A stretch of DNA of 64,000 nt from an uncultured Bacteroidota bacterium (GTDB lineage: Bacteria; Bacteroidota; Bacteroidia; NS11-12g; UBA9320): positions 1 through 64,000 of the forward strand of contig CAJWLP010000001.1 in the NCBI GenBank assembly GCA_913043145.1. The letters are read 5' to 3'. This document shows positions 1 to 8,234 of this stretch, piece by piece (position 1 is the first letter of the stretch; every line of letters starts with the position of its first letter). The position numbers and the translations under genes are program-made. The notes under the pieces are model-generated. The model saw only the letters and a program-made list of their open reading frames with translations. It had not been told where the DNA came from and did no database searches.

Positions 1-2
1 AT

Positions 3-854
3 GTTGGGTATGGCGTTGAATTGATGAATAATCTGAGTCTTGGAGGAAATCTCAACATGAATTTTGGAAATATCCAATCCCGAAAGTACCGTGTATATCC
101 AGACACAAACACAGTATTCAGCTTCAGTGATGAGACATTTTATGCATACAAGGGGTTAGATTTTGATCTTGGTGTCCAGTATTCTATCCAAAGTAAGAAG
201 GGAAATGAGATGAATCATACCATAGGTGCAGTTTTTCGGGGTGGTACAAAATTGAACGGAAACGGTTATCGTTATGCAGAAACCTTCTATGGAGAAAGCT
301 TTCAATTTGGTATTGGGAATATAGCTTCTATTGACACTTTAATATATGAGGATAATAAGAAAGCTACAGTCAGTAAACCTCTTGGAGTTGCTTTAGGATA
401 TACGCTTAACAAAGGTGATAAATGGACACTATCTCTTGAAGCTGAACAAATTTTATTTTCATCTCTTGAAAACAAGGTAAGTTCTGGAGAGTTCAAGGAC
501 AACATGAGATATTCGACTGGATTTTCAATAATTCCTTCACCAAATTATGGTGAGAGAGGTTCTTTTTTAAAGCACGTGAGATACAGCATTGGAGCCAGGT
601 ATGAGGATTTGTATTATAATTTTGGTTCTCAAACTTTTCGTGAGTTTGGCATAAGTTTTGGTCTAGGTTTACCAGTAGTAAAGTCTGTAAGGTTAGAAGA
701 TGAGAAAGTGCCTGTTGTAAGTAGGGTTAATATTTCAGCAGAGTATATTAAAAGAGGTTCTAGTTCAAATGATTTTATACAAGAAGATTATTTTAAAATA
801 GGATTAGGTTTAAATTTAAACGATAAATGGTTTACAAAAAGAAAATATCGATAA
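3..854 (+). CDS. Outer membrane beta-barrel protein, C-terminal part (5' end outside window)
   Basis: The reading frame is open from the first complete codon of the window (Val-Gly-Tyr-Gly-Val-Glu-Leu then Met-Asn-Asn), so this is the C-terminal part of a larger gene; the TTG/ATG near position 21 is internal. The product is rich in alternating aromatic and polar beta strands and glycines (SIGARYEDLYYNFGSQ, GISFGLGLPV) and ends in a short basic tail, DKWFTKRKYR, as in OmpP1/FadL-like outer membrane proteins of Bacteroidota. It lies directly before a TPR gene and lptC, an order known in this phylum, which suggests a role in outer membrane transport or biogenesis. The substrate is unknown. Confidence 0.8.
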   Translation, partial: VGYGVELMNNLSLGGNLNMNFGNIQSRKYRVYPDTNTVFSFSDETFYAYKGLDFDLGVQYSIQSKKGNEMNHTIGAVFRGGTKLNGNGYRYAETFYGESFQFGIGNIASIDTLIYEDNKKATVSKPLGVALGYTLNKGDKWTLSLEAEQILFSSLENKVSSGEFKDNMRYSTGFSIIPSPNYGERGSFLKHVRYSIGARYEDLYYNFGSQTFREFGISFGLGLPVVKSVRLEDEKVPVVSRVNISAEYIKRGSSSNDFIQEDYFKIGLGLNLNDKWFTKRKYR

Positions 855-856
855 GA

Positions 857-2242
857 ATGAATTTTTTAAACAAGTGTATTTTAATTGTTGTTAGCATGTT
901 GCTAACAACAGGGCTTTATGCCCAAACTGCAGAAACTGTAATTTCTAAAACAAACACCTCCATAAATCCTTGTGATAATAAATGGGGTATTGATAGTGCA
1001 GAGACAGCAAGAAAGCTATCCTTATTTAATCAATATTATCAAGAGAAAAAGTATGTTGAGGCTTTTCCATACTGGATGTACTTATTTCAGAATGCTCCAT
1101 GTATTCAAAAGAGAATTACTTATTCTGGACCTTACATAGTGAAAAAGGTTTTAAGAGATACATCGTATAAATCAAGGTTTAGAGGATTGGTTGACACACT
1201 TTTGCTGTGTCATCAGAGGAGAATTGAATTTTTTGGTGATGAGGGTTATGTAAAGGGTAAATGGGCTGATGACATGTCTAAATTACAACCCAAAAATAGA
1301 GATTTAGCTTTGTCTTTATTTGATGAATCCATTCGAATTCAGGGGAATAAAACAAGATATGATGTACCTTCTGATTACATTTATGCTGGAATAAAGCAGT
1401 ATAAAAAGAAAAAAATGTCTTTGGATAGCTTGTTCTCAATACTCGATAAAGTTACTCCAATTATAGATGCCAACATAGTTAAATACACAGCACCAGGTTT
1501 GTCAGTAAAAGACTCAATTAAGGGCGTTAAATGGGTTAAGACCCAAAATGCAATTATTGGCATGCTAAAACCTTATCTTGATTGTGATAAGTTAACCGAG
1601 TTAAAGCAACCTTATTTTGAAGAGAATAAAGGAAATTCAAGCTGGTTAGCTTCTAGTGTTAAATTGTTAGATAGAGGTGGATGCGAAGGTCAGCCATTTT
1701 ACTTCCAATGTGCTGAAGCTCTTTTTGAATTAAATCCAAATATGAATGCTGCACTTTCATTGGCTAAAGCGTTTGGTAAAAAAGGGGACGATGATAAATC
1801 CATTGAATACTATGAAAAAGCTGCAGAACTATCATCAACAGACGAGGAGAAATTTAATATTTGGATAAAGCTAGCTAAAACCGCTAAAAATGGTGGTAAG
1901 TATTCTTCTATACGTGGATATGCTCGAAAAGCTCTTGCCATAAACGAGAATAGTGGAGAGGCATACATTCTTATTGGAGATGCATATGCAGCAAGTGCCA
2001 GTAGTTGTGGGAGTGGAGATCTAGGAAGAGGGGGTGTGTATTTGGTTGCTGTAGACAAGTATATCAAAGCTAGAAGTGTTGATTCTTCGATTGTTGAAAC
2101 TGCTAATTCTAAAATCTCAAAATACTCTGCTTATTTCCCTGGCAAAGAAGATGCGTTCTTTAAAAACATTAATAACGGAGACACATACACTGTAGGGTGC
2201 TGGATCGGAGAATCAACTATAGTAAGAACTATTGGCGGATAA
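857..2242 (+). CDS. Secreted tetratricopeptide-repeat protein
   Basis: The protein has 461 residues. The chosen start is the ATG at 857, which gives a clean signal peptide (NFLNKCILIVVSMLLTTGLYAQ) two bases after the stop of the outer membrane gene; an in-frame ATG at 827 would add a charged stretch overlapping that gene. Residues about 290-400 hold TPR-like helix pairs (for example DDDKSIEYYEKAAELSSTDE and YARKALAINENSGEAYILIG). A Cys-rich patch and CWIG lie near the C-terminus. TPR proteins act as protein-protein scaffolds; here it is probably periplasmic. Its place between an outer membrane barrel and lptC suggests an envelope role, but no specific function is visible. Confidence 0.85.
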   Translation: MNFLNKCILIVVSMLLTTGLYAQTAETVISKTNTSINPCDNKWGIDSAETARKLSLFNQYYQEKKYVEAFPYWMYLFQNAPCIQKRITYSGPYIVKKVLRDTSYKSRFRGLVDTLLLCHQRRIEFFGDEGYVKGKWADDMSKLQPKNRDLALSLFDESIRIQGNKTRYDVPSDYIYAGIKQYKKKKMSLDSLFSILDKVTPIIDANIVKYTAPGLSVKDSIKGVKWVKTQNAIIGMLKPYLDCDKLTELKQPYFEENKGNSSWLASSVKLLDRGGCEGQPFYFQCAEALFELNPNMNAALSLAKAFGKKGDDDKSIEYYEKAAELSSTDEEKFNIWIKLAKTAKNGGKYSSIRGYARKALAINENSGEAYILIGDAYAASASSCGSGDLGRGGVYLVAVDKYIKARSVDSSIVETANSKISKYSAYFPGKEDAFFKNINNGDTYTVGCWIGESTIVRTIGG

Positions 2243-2248
2243 TTTTTG

Positions 2249-2830
2249 ATGATATTATTAAATATTAGATATAAAGCGATAGCTATCATAGCTATCGCTT
2301 TTTTCTTTTCTTGTAAACCAAATCACTCGATTGACGAATTGTCCCAACTCAATGAAGATTTAGATAGTATGAGTGTTGAACTTGCGGAGAATGTTTATAT
2401 CACTTACACAGATTCTGCAATTTTGAGAGCAACTATAAAAGCTCCTGTTCTTAAAAGATTTCCCGATAAAAAAAATCCTCGTATGGAAATGCCGAATGGA
2501 GTTTTTGCTATTTTTTATGATGGGATGGGAGATACAACAAGTACTCTAAATTCTAAGTATGCAATGCACTATGAAAAGGAGGATAAAATAGAAATAAGGG
2601 ACAGTGTTAGGGTGCTTAATCGAAATGATGAAGAAATTAAAACCGATGAATTAATTTGGGATAAGAAACTTAGGCGAATAACATCACAAAAGCCCGTTCG
2701 AGTAAGGATTAGAAACGAAAAAATTATTATGGCCGAAGGCTTTGAGAGTGATGAAAGTTTTCTGAATTATAAGTTTTCACGTGTCACTGGCATGGTATAT
2801 TTAGATGAAGATGAAGCAACACTCGAGTAA
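2249..2830 (+). CDS. lptC: LPS export periplasmic protein LptC
   Basis: This 193-residue lipoprotein has the lipobox FFSC near residue 20 and the LptC core (YTDSAILRATIKAPVLKRFPD, then repeated short beta strands to YLDEDEATLE). LptC sits in the inner membrane and passes lipopolysaccharide from LptBFG to the LptA bridge; the matching ATPase gene lptB is at 40404. I start at the ATG at 2249, since the TTG just before it adds nothing. It lies 6 nt after the TPR gene. Its first codons form a long perfect hairpin followed by a U-tract (see the separate feature), so expression may be attenuated. Confidence 0.85.
   Translation: MILLNIRYKAIAIIAIAFFFSCKPNHSIDELSQLNEDLDSMSVELAENVYITYTDSAILRATIKAPVLKRFPDKKNPRMEMPNGVFAIFYDGMGDTTSTLNSKYAMHYEKEDKIEIRDSVRVLNRNDEEIKTDELIWDKKLRRITSQKPVRVRIRNEKIIMAEGFESDESFLNYKFSRVTGMVYLDEDEATLE
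2273..2304 (+). terminator. Intrinsic-terminator-like hairpin inside the lptC signal peptide codons
   Basis: The arms 2273-2286 and 2288-2301 are perfect inverted repeats (core GCGATAGCTAT / ATAGCTATCGC), so at least 12 bp can pair around a short loop. They are followed at once by T residues to 2304 and a further TTTT. It starts 24 nt after the lptC ATG and encodes part of the signal peptide. By form it is a Rho-independent terminator on the + strand; whether it terminates depends on whether ribosomes are covering it. Confidence 0.65.
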
Positions 2831-2845
2831 GTGTATATTTGAATC

Positions 2846-3055
2846 ATGAAAAGATTACCTCGTAAATTACAAATTATTTGGATGATAGTTGGGGCGGTTT
2901 GTTTCTTTGAAGCCTACAGCAGTTATACATCTAATAACACAGATGTAAATTCGGTATATCTTTTTTCAGGCTTAACACTCTTTGCCTTTTTTAGATATTT
3001 TATGTTAAGACGAAAGCAGTTCATACAGAAAAAAAAGGATGGAAAATTTAATTAG
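2846..3055 (+). CDS. Small two-helix membrane protein, unknown function
   Basis: This 69-residue protein has a basic N-terminus (MKRLPRKLQ), a first membrane helix at about 9-26, a short polar loop (SSYTSNNTDVNS), a second helix at about 36-52 and a very basic tail (LRRKQFIQKKKDGK), so the loop probably faces the periplasm. I recognise no named family. It follows lptC by 15 nt and is probably co-transcribed with it. Confidence 0.7.
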   Translation: MKRLPRKLQIIWMIVGAVCFFEAYSSYTSNNTDVNSVYLFSGLTLFAFFRYFMLRRKQFIQKKKDGKFN

Positions 3056-3116
3056 TAATCACTTTTTTAAGGCGGTTTAAGTTTTTAGTAATAAGGTCTT
3101 ATTTATTTTAAAAAAT

Positions 3117-3124
3117 TAACTTTG
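3117..3124 (+). promoter_or_regulatory. -7 element TAACTTTG upstream of ccmC
   Basis: An exact match to the Bacteroidota -7 consensus TAnnTTTG ends 14 nt before the GTG start of ccmC. It marks the likely promoter of the cytochrome c maturation operon. No clear -33 TTTG is seen. Confidence 0.55.
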
Positions 3125-3138
3125 TAATTAGATATAGC

Positions 3139-3807
3139 GTGAAAAAATACTGGTGGAAAATATTGTCAATTTTATGTGTTGCCTATGCCATAATTGGTGG
3201 CTTTTTGATGCAAGCTCCTGACGATATTGGCATTCTTGCAAAAACCATTCGAAACCTACACTACCATGTGCCTATGTGGTTTACTATGATTATACTTTTG
3301 ACAACATCTTATGTGTATGGTATCAAGTATTTGTCCAAAGGTGATATTCGATATGATAGCTTATCTGGAAGTTTCATCAAAGTAAGCATGGTTTTTGGTC
3401 TAATGGGCTTAATTACAGGTTCGTTTTGGGCAAGGTTTACTTGGGGGACTTGGTGGGTAGAAGATGCTAAATTGAATGGAGCAGCCATAGGGATGCTAAT
3501 TTATTTAGCCTATTATATTTTAAGAAACAGCCTTGAGGATGAAATTCAAAGGGCTAAAATATCATCAGTATACAATCTGTTTGCTTTTCCGATTTATATT
3601 GTTTTAATAATTATTTATCCTAGAATAGCAGAAACAAGTTTGCACCCAGCAAGTGGTGATACGGTCGGATTTAGTTCATTGGATTTGGATAATAATTTGC
3701 GTAAGGTTTTTTATCTAGCAAGTTTAGGTTGGATACTGTTAGGTGTTTGGATAGCAACATTGAAATTTAGACTTACTGAAATTAAAAGGAAATATGAGGA
3801 AATATAG
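3139..3807 (+). CDS. ccmC: Cytochrome c maturation heme-handling protein CcmC/CcsA-type
   Basis: The product is a 222-residue membrane protein with about six hydrophobic helices and a tryptophan-rich periplasmic motif (TWGTWWVEDAK), the WWD-type heme-binding signature of CcmC/CcsA. CcmC presents heme to the chaperone CcmE. Translation starts at GTG. The gene overlaps the following ccmD-like gene by 14 nt, and ccmE and ccmF follow in the expected order. No ccmB or ccmA lies next to it in this window. Confidence 0.85.
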   Translation: MKKYWWKILSILCVAYAIIGGFLMQAPDDIGILAKTIRNLHYHVPMWFTMIILLTTSYVYGIKYLSKGDIRYDSLSGSFIKVSMVFGLMGLITGSFWARFTWGTWWVEDAKLNGAAIGMLIYLAYYILRNSLEDEIQRAKISSVYNLFAFPIYIVLIIIYPRIAETSLHPASGDTVGFSSLDLDNNLRKVFYLASLGWILLGVWIATLKFRLTEIKRKYEEI

Positions 3808-4000
3808 TTGGACATTAATGTTATTCAGTTTACATACATTGGCACAGGATTCAATGCCTTTGGACGATTTTTTTTATCAAAATCAAAAGATTTATGTGGT
3901 AGTAGCTGTTCTTCTTATCATTTTTTTACTTTTAATCATTTATCTAATCCGATTAGATCGAAAGATTACCCAGATAGAAAAGAACCAAAATGAAGCCTAA
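3794..4000 (+). CDS. ccmD: CcmD-family small membrane protein
   Basis: This 68-residue protein carries one strong membrane helix (IYVVVAVLLIIFLLLIIYLI) followed by RLDRKITQIEK, the pattern of the Bacteroidota CcmD family. CcmD helps release holo-CcmE from CcmC. It overlaps ccmC at its start and ccmE by 11 nt at its end, implying translational coupling. The N-terminus (SWTLMLFSLHTLAQ) looks like a signal peptide, so the mature protein may be a single-span protein with its N-terminus outside. An alternative-frame ORF at 3808-3993 is a shadow. Confidence 0.75.
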   Translation: MRKYSWTLMLFSLHTLAQDSMPLDDFFYQNQKIYVVVAVLLIIFLLLIIYLIRLDRKITQIEKNQNEA

Positions 4001-4388
4001 AGTTATAGTACTTCTCATCATGTTAGCAGTTGCAATTGCTGCAATCATGACTACTTATTCAGAAGCAGAAAAGAGTTCTACATTTGCTGAAGCTGATGCT
4101 AATCCAAATGAAACCTTCCATATCACAGGTTTTTTGGTTAAAGAAAAACCTATGGAATACAACCCACAGATTGATCCTAATTATTTTAGCTTTTATCTAA
4201 AAGACAAGAATGGAAACATTCGTAAGGTAGTTTCAACAAATCCTAAACAACAAGACTTTGAACGTGCAGAAACGGTCAATATGTATGGTCGCTCAGACGG
4301 TGAAGTCTTCCGAGCATCTAAGGTCATGCCGAAATGTCCTTCTAAATACAAGGATGAACAAAACAATAATTCTGCCCAATCGTCTTAA
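3990..4388 (+). CDS. ccmE: Heme chaperone CcmE, CxxxY variant
   Basis: The protein has 132 residues: one N-terminal membrane anchor (about 4-22), then an OB-fold (FHITGFLVKEK ... FSFYLKDKNG). CcmE carries heme covalently from CcmC to CcmF in the periplasm. In classical CcmE the heme is held by the His of HxxxY; here the corresponding motif is CPSKY with Cys116 and Tyr120, the CxxxY variant reported for some bacteria and archaea. It sits between ccmD-like and ccmF, as expected. Confidence 0.85.
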   Translation: MKPKVIVLLIMLAVAIAAIMTTYSEAEKSSTFAEADANPNETFHITGFLVKEKPMEYNPQIDPNYFSFYLKDKNGNIRKVVSTNPKQQDFERAETVNMYGRSDGEVFRASKVMPKCPSKYKDEQNNNSAQSS

Positions 4389-4394
4389 TAGAGT

Positions 4395-6896
4395 ATGAAG
4401 CCCATAACATTTGTTGGAGAAAATTTATTTCTTGGTAACATTGGACATTTTTTTGTTGTTGTAGCTTTTGTGTGTGCATTGCTTAGTGTAATATTTTACA
4501 CAAAATCTTCAAAAAGTCAAAGCTTAGGAAGAGTCTTTTTTATTAGTCACGTAGTAGCTGTTTTAGGAGTATTTCTTACTTTATTTATTATTATTCAAGG
4601 GCATTATTATGAATATGCTTATGCCTATGAACATAGCAGCAACTCACTGCCATTACGCTACATGGTTTCTTGTTTTTGGGAAGGTCAAGAAGGGAGTTTT
4701 TTACTTTGGATGGTGTGGAATGCAATCCTTGGACTGGTGCTAATTTTTACAGCTAAAAGATGGGAGCGGGGTGTAGTTGCCATCATGGCTTTATCTCAAG
4801 TGGTCCTTACTTCAATGATATTAGGCGTGGATGTATTTGGAGTATATAAGCTAGGTAGTAGTCCTTTTGAATTATTAAGAGATAAGATGCAGGCACCTAT
4901 TTTTTCAATGCCAAATTATCTAGATAATGTAGTTGATGGGACGGGCCTAAATCCACTATTACAAAACTATTGGATGGTTATTCATCCTCCAACACTTTTT
5001 TTAGGTTTTGCATTGACTATTATACCATTTGCTTTTGCTGTGACATCATTGTTTGAAAAGGAATATAGAGCTTGGATAAAACCAGCTTTACCATGGGCTT
5101 TAGCTGGAGGAATGATATTAGGAGCAGGAATTATCATGGGTGGATTTTGGGCTTATGAGTCGTTAAGCTTTGGAGGTTATTGGGCATGGGATCCTGTAGA
5201 AAACGCATCCTTAGTTCCATGGCTTTTGTTGATTTCTGGAACTCATTTGATGCTAATCAAAAAGGTCACAAACAGCTCTACCATTGCCTCATATACGTTA
5301 ATTATTTCGACATATATCATGGTTCTCTATGCGACTTTCCTTACAAGAAGTGGGGTGCTTGGTGAGACATCTGTTCATTCATTTACCGATCTTGGTTTAG
5401 CAGGTCAATTAATGCAGTTTGTAGTGTTGTTTATTTGGTTGCCAATAATAGCTGTCACGGATAGTGCAGCTAAAAGATGGTATATTATCATACCTGTTAG
5501 TTTGTTAGTTTTAGTGTTGCCATTTTATACAAGAATTAGTTTTTACCCTCTACTTATTATATCAATATTAGGACTAATATGGTTTGTTCTAAATCTCAAT
5601 AAAAATATAAATAATCATGCCAGTGATGATAATATTTTAGGTCGAGAGTTTTGGATGTTTATTGGATCATTAATGTTGGTATTGTCTGCGGTACAGGTCT
5701 TAGTTGGCACTTCAAAGCCTGTTTTTAATAAGATTTTTGGAACAAATATGGTTCCTCCAGAAGATGTTGTGGGTTATTATAACATTTATCAAATGCCAAT
5801 AGCTATTGTTATAGCAGTTTTAATGGCTATATCTCAGTTTTTTAGATATAAAAATACGCCGAACACTCGTAAGCTTTTTAAAGAAATTTTAATTACCCTC
5901 ATGTTTGCTGTAGTTTTAACTATGGGAGGAATATTTCTTTTTGAAATAGCTAACCCCATGTTTGTGATACTCATGTTTGCAGGTTTTTATGCTTTAGTTG
6001 GAAATTTAACGTACATTATTTTATATATCCGATCTGTAAAATTTTCAGGCTCTTCTATAGCTCATATTGGATTTGGTTTAATGTTGCTAGGAGTACTCGT
6101 TTCCAGTGCAAAGAAACAAGTGATTACAGCAGACTTTAGCGGACAAATGGGCAATTTTGATGAAAATGCACGACGTGAGAATATGCTTTTAATTAAAAAT
6201 GAGCCTACACGTTTGGGAGATTATATGGTGACTTATCAAGGAGATAGTGTGAGTGGAGATGATATTTACTTTAAAGTAAATTACGAATCCATTGATGGTA
6301 AGGAATCTTTTACGTTACTCCCCAATACCCAGATTAATGAAGACATGGGAGGAATTCTTCCTAATCCAGATACCCGGCATTACTTGACTTATGACGTATA
6401 CACACATATAACATCCTTGCCAAAACCGGTCTCTGATAGTATTAATTGGAAAAATGTAAAAGAGTATCCAATTGAAAAGGGGGATAGTATTCGGACAGCT
6501 AATGGAACAGTTATTTTTACTGGTGTAGAACAAAGCGATGGTAAGTCCATTGGGCTTAAGAATACGACATTAGCTAAGGCTTTGTTAACAATTAAGCAGG
6601 GGAATAATCAGCTTTCTGCAGCACCAATTTTTGGAATAAACTCTAATACATATTTTAGTATTCGAGAGGAAGTTGCAGAGGCAGGATTGCGATTTGGTTT
6701 TGAGATCAGACCAACCGAAAGTGATAAACCCATGGCTGTCCTTGAAATTGCAGAGACTACTCCACAGCCTAAGTTTATAGTTATGAAAGGGATTGTTTTT
6801 CCATATATTAATTTACTTTGGTTAGGGACAATCTTTATGGTTGTTGGTTTTGGAATAGCAACATGGAATAGATTAGAGTTAAAGCGTGGGACATAA
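4395..6896 (+). CDS. ccmF: Cytochrome c heme lyase subunit CcmF/CcsA
   Basis: This 833-residue protein is strongly hydrophobic, with more than twelve predicted membrane helices. It contains the WWD heme-binding motif (GGYWAWDPVENASLVPW, about residue 260) and conserved His in HPPTLFLGFA and HSFTD. A large soluble periplasmic part (about 575-790) precedes a last helix. CcmF ligates heme from CcmE to the CXXCH motifs of apocytochromes c. It starts 6 nt after ccmE and overlaps the next gene by 11 nt, so the ccm operon runs on into the DUF2520 gene. Confidence 0.9.
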   Translation: MKPITFVGENLFLGNIGHFFVVVAFVCALLSVIFYTKSSKSQSLGRVFFISHVVAVLGVFLTLFIIIQGHYYEYAYAYEHSSNSLPLRYMVSCFWEGQEGSFLLWMVWNAILGLVLIFTAKRWERGVVAIMALSQVVLTSMILGVDVFGVYKLGSSPFELLRDKMQAPIFSMPNYLDNVVDGTGLNPLLQNYWMVIHPPTLFLGFALTIIPFAFAVTSLFEKEYRAWIKPALPWALAGGMILGAGIIMGGFWAYESLSFGGYWAWDPVENASLVPWLLLISGTHLMLIKKVTNSSTIASYTLIISTYIMVLYATFLTRSGVLGETSVHSFTDLGLAGQLMQFVVLFIWLPIIAVTDSAAKRWYIIIPVSLLVLVLPFYTRISFYPLLIISILGLIWFVLNLNKNINNHASDDNILGREFWMFIGSLMLVLSAVQVLVGTSKPVFNKIFGTNMVPPEDVVGYYNIYQMPIAIVIAVLMAISQFFRYKNTPNTRKLFKEILITLMFAVVLTMGGIFLFEIANPMFVILMFAGFYALVGNLTYIILYIRSVKFSGSSIAHIGFGLMLLGVLVSSAKKQVITADFSGQMGNFDENARRENMLLIKNEPTRLGDYMVTYQGDSVSGDDIYFKVNYESIDGKESFTLLPNTQINEDMGGILPNPDTRHYLTYDVYTHITSLPKPVSDSINWKNVKEYPIEKGDSIRTANGTVIFTGVEQSDGKSIGLKNTTLAKALLTIKQGNNQLSAAPIFGINSNTYFSIREEVAEAGLRFGFEIRPTESDKPMAVLEIAETTPQPKFIVMKGIVFPYINLLWLGTIFMVVGFGIATWNRLELKRGT

Positions 6897-7650
6897 AATT
6901 ACATTCATAGGTAGTGGAAATGTGGCCACCAATCTTGCCCAAGCATTCGATCGAGCGGGGCATAAAATTTTGCAAGTTATAAGTTCCAATTCTGATCGAT
7001 CTCGAAAATTAGCAAAACGTTTCGGTGCATATTATGGCAATTCAGTTACTTCTGTTGATTTCAATGCAGATTATGTGATATTGTGTGTGAATGATGAGTC
7101 CTATTTTAATGTCTTAGAGGAGCTTCCGAAAGGATTAAAATCCGTTGTTTGTCATACATCAGGTCCTGTTTCTATGGAAGTGATTAAGAGTTACGCTCTT
7201 AACTATGGTGTTTTTTACCCGTTACAAAGCCTTAGAAAGGAAAAATGTATTGATTTTTTAGAAGTGCCCATTTTTATTGAAGGCAACTCAGTTGATGTAA
7301 CTGAAGACCTCATGAAATTAGCAGATACAATTTCTAATCAAACTAAAGAAGTTAGTTCATTAGAACGAGAGAAGTATCATTTAGCTGCAGTTTTTGCAAA
7401 TAATTTTACGAATCTCATGTACACACTTGCTCACAGGTATTTAGAAGATGAGTCATTGGATTTTAAAAATTTAATTCCCATAATCAATGAAACAGCGAGT
7501 AGGTTAAGTGAACGTGATCCAGCAAGCTGGCAGACAGGCCCAGCAAAGCGAGGCGATTCCATTATTATGCAAAAGCACATCGACATGTTAGAAGATCAAG
7601 ATTTGAAGGAAATTTATAAACAATTAAGCGACTACATCCGATCTAACTAA
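6886..7650 (+). CDS. Rossmann-fold NADP-binding DUF2520 protein
   Basis: The protein has 254 residues, starting at a GTG inside the end of ccmF. The N-terminus has a dinucleotide-binding loop (FIGSGNVATNLAQAF) and a pyrroline-5-carboxylate-reductase-like Rossmann fold. From about residue 130 follows the helical DUF2520 domain (LAAVFANNFTNLMYTLA, then TGPAKRGDSIIMQKH). Such proteins are annotated as oxidoreductase-like, and the substrate is unknown. The overlap with ccmF suggests co-transcription rather than a shared pathway. Confidence 0.8.
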   Translation: MGHKITFIGSGNVATNLAQAFDRAGHKILQVISSNSDRSRKLAKRFGAYYGNSVTSVDFNADYVILCVNDESYFNVLEELPKGLKSVVCHTSGPVSMEVIKSYALNYGVFYPLQSLRKEKCIDFLEVPIFIEGNSVDVTEDLMKLADTISNQTKEVSSLEREKYHLAAVFANNFTNLMYTLAHRYLEDESLDFKNLIPIINETASRLSERDPASWQTGPAKRGDSIIMQKHIDMLEDQDLKEIYKQLSDYIRSN

Positions 7651-7675
7651 AATTTTCAGCTATTTTTAACAAATC

Positions 7676-7819
7676 ATGAATAATCAAGAATTTGTTAATA
7701 ATCAATATAGCCAATATAGTCATGATATTTTTGCTCTTTGTGAGGATTTTAGACAACGATTAGAAAAACTTAATCGTCTTAAAGATAAAATTTTAAAAGA
7801 TGACGAATCAATTCATTAA
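7676..7819 (+). CDS. Possible 47-residue microprotein
   Basis: An ATG-initiated frame encodes 47 residues, with an Asn/Gln/Tyr-rich start (MNNQEFVNNQYSQYSHD) and a charged amphipathic helix (FRQRLEKLNRLKDKILKDDE). It starts 25 nt after the DUF2520 stop and overlaps the next gene's ATG by 20 nt, a spacing typical of coupled genes in this window. It fills what would otherwise be a 149-nt gap in the operon. I recognise no family. Confidence 0.4.
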   Translation: MNNQEFVNNQYSQYSHDIFALCEDFRQRLEKLNRLKDKILKDDESIH

Positions 7820-8231
7820 ATCAAATCATATTAGGGCCATAATTTTATTTTTTGGGCTATTGGGTTGCCTTGATATACTTAAGGCTCAAGTAATAGATAT
7901 AAATCCTAATGTACAGTGGAAATATGTAAGATCCCAACAGTTAGAATTAAAAAATAAAAGTACCTATCAGTACGAATTTCCAGCAGAAAAAGGATATGAC
8001 TATATCTTTAGCGTTACAATTAATGAGTCGGGTATTGAAACTTATGTTAAGGTATTTGACATTCAAATGAAACCAATTGCTGGAGAGGGAATAAAGAGTA
8101 AAACAAATCAGCTTCAGTTTAGGGTGCCTGCTAATGGGACGTATATTGTTACATTAGCATATAGAGGGCCAGATTACAATGAGTCTACGCCGATTGATTT
8201 TACATTGATAAGGCGACCAATTGTTGAATAA
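7800..8231 (+). CDS. Secreted beta-sandwich protein, unknown function
   Basis: The protein has 143 residues with an N-terminal signal peptide (hydrophobic core IRAIILFFGLLGCLDILKA, then Q). The mature part is all-beta in appearance (YEFPAEKGYDYIFSVTINES, QLQFRVPANGTYIVTLAYRG), resembling pre-peptidase C-terminal (PPC)-like domains. I recognise no named family. It ends 3 nt before the stop of the convergent phosphosulfolactate synthase gene. Confidence 0.7.
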   Translation: MTNQFIKSNHIRAIILFFGLLGCLDILKAQVIDINPNVQWKYVRSQQLELKNKSTYQYEFPAEKGYDYIFSVTINESGIETYVKVFDIQMKPIAGEGIKSKTNQLQFRVPANGTYIVTLAYRGPDYNESTPIDFTLIRRPIVE

Positions 8232-8234
8232 TAA

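Noticed and set aside
3808-3993. 61-codon ORF in the ccmC-ccmE gap in another frame
   Set aside because: The overlapping frame (3794-4000) has the CcmD pattern; this one is a shadow of it.
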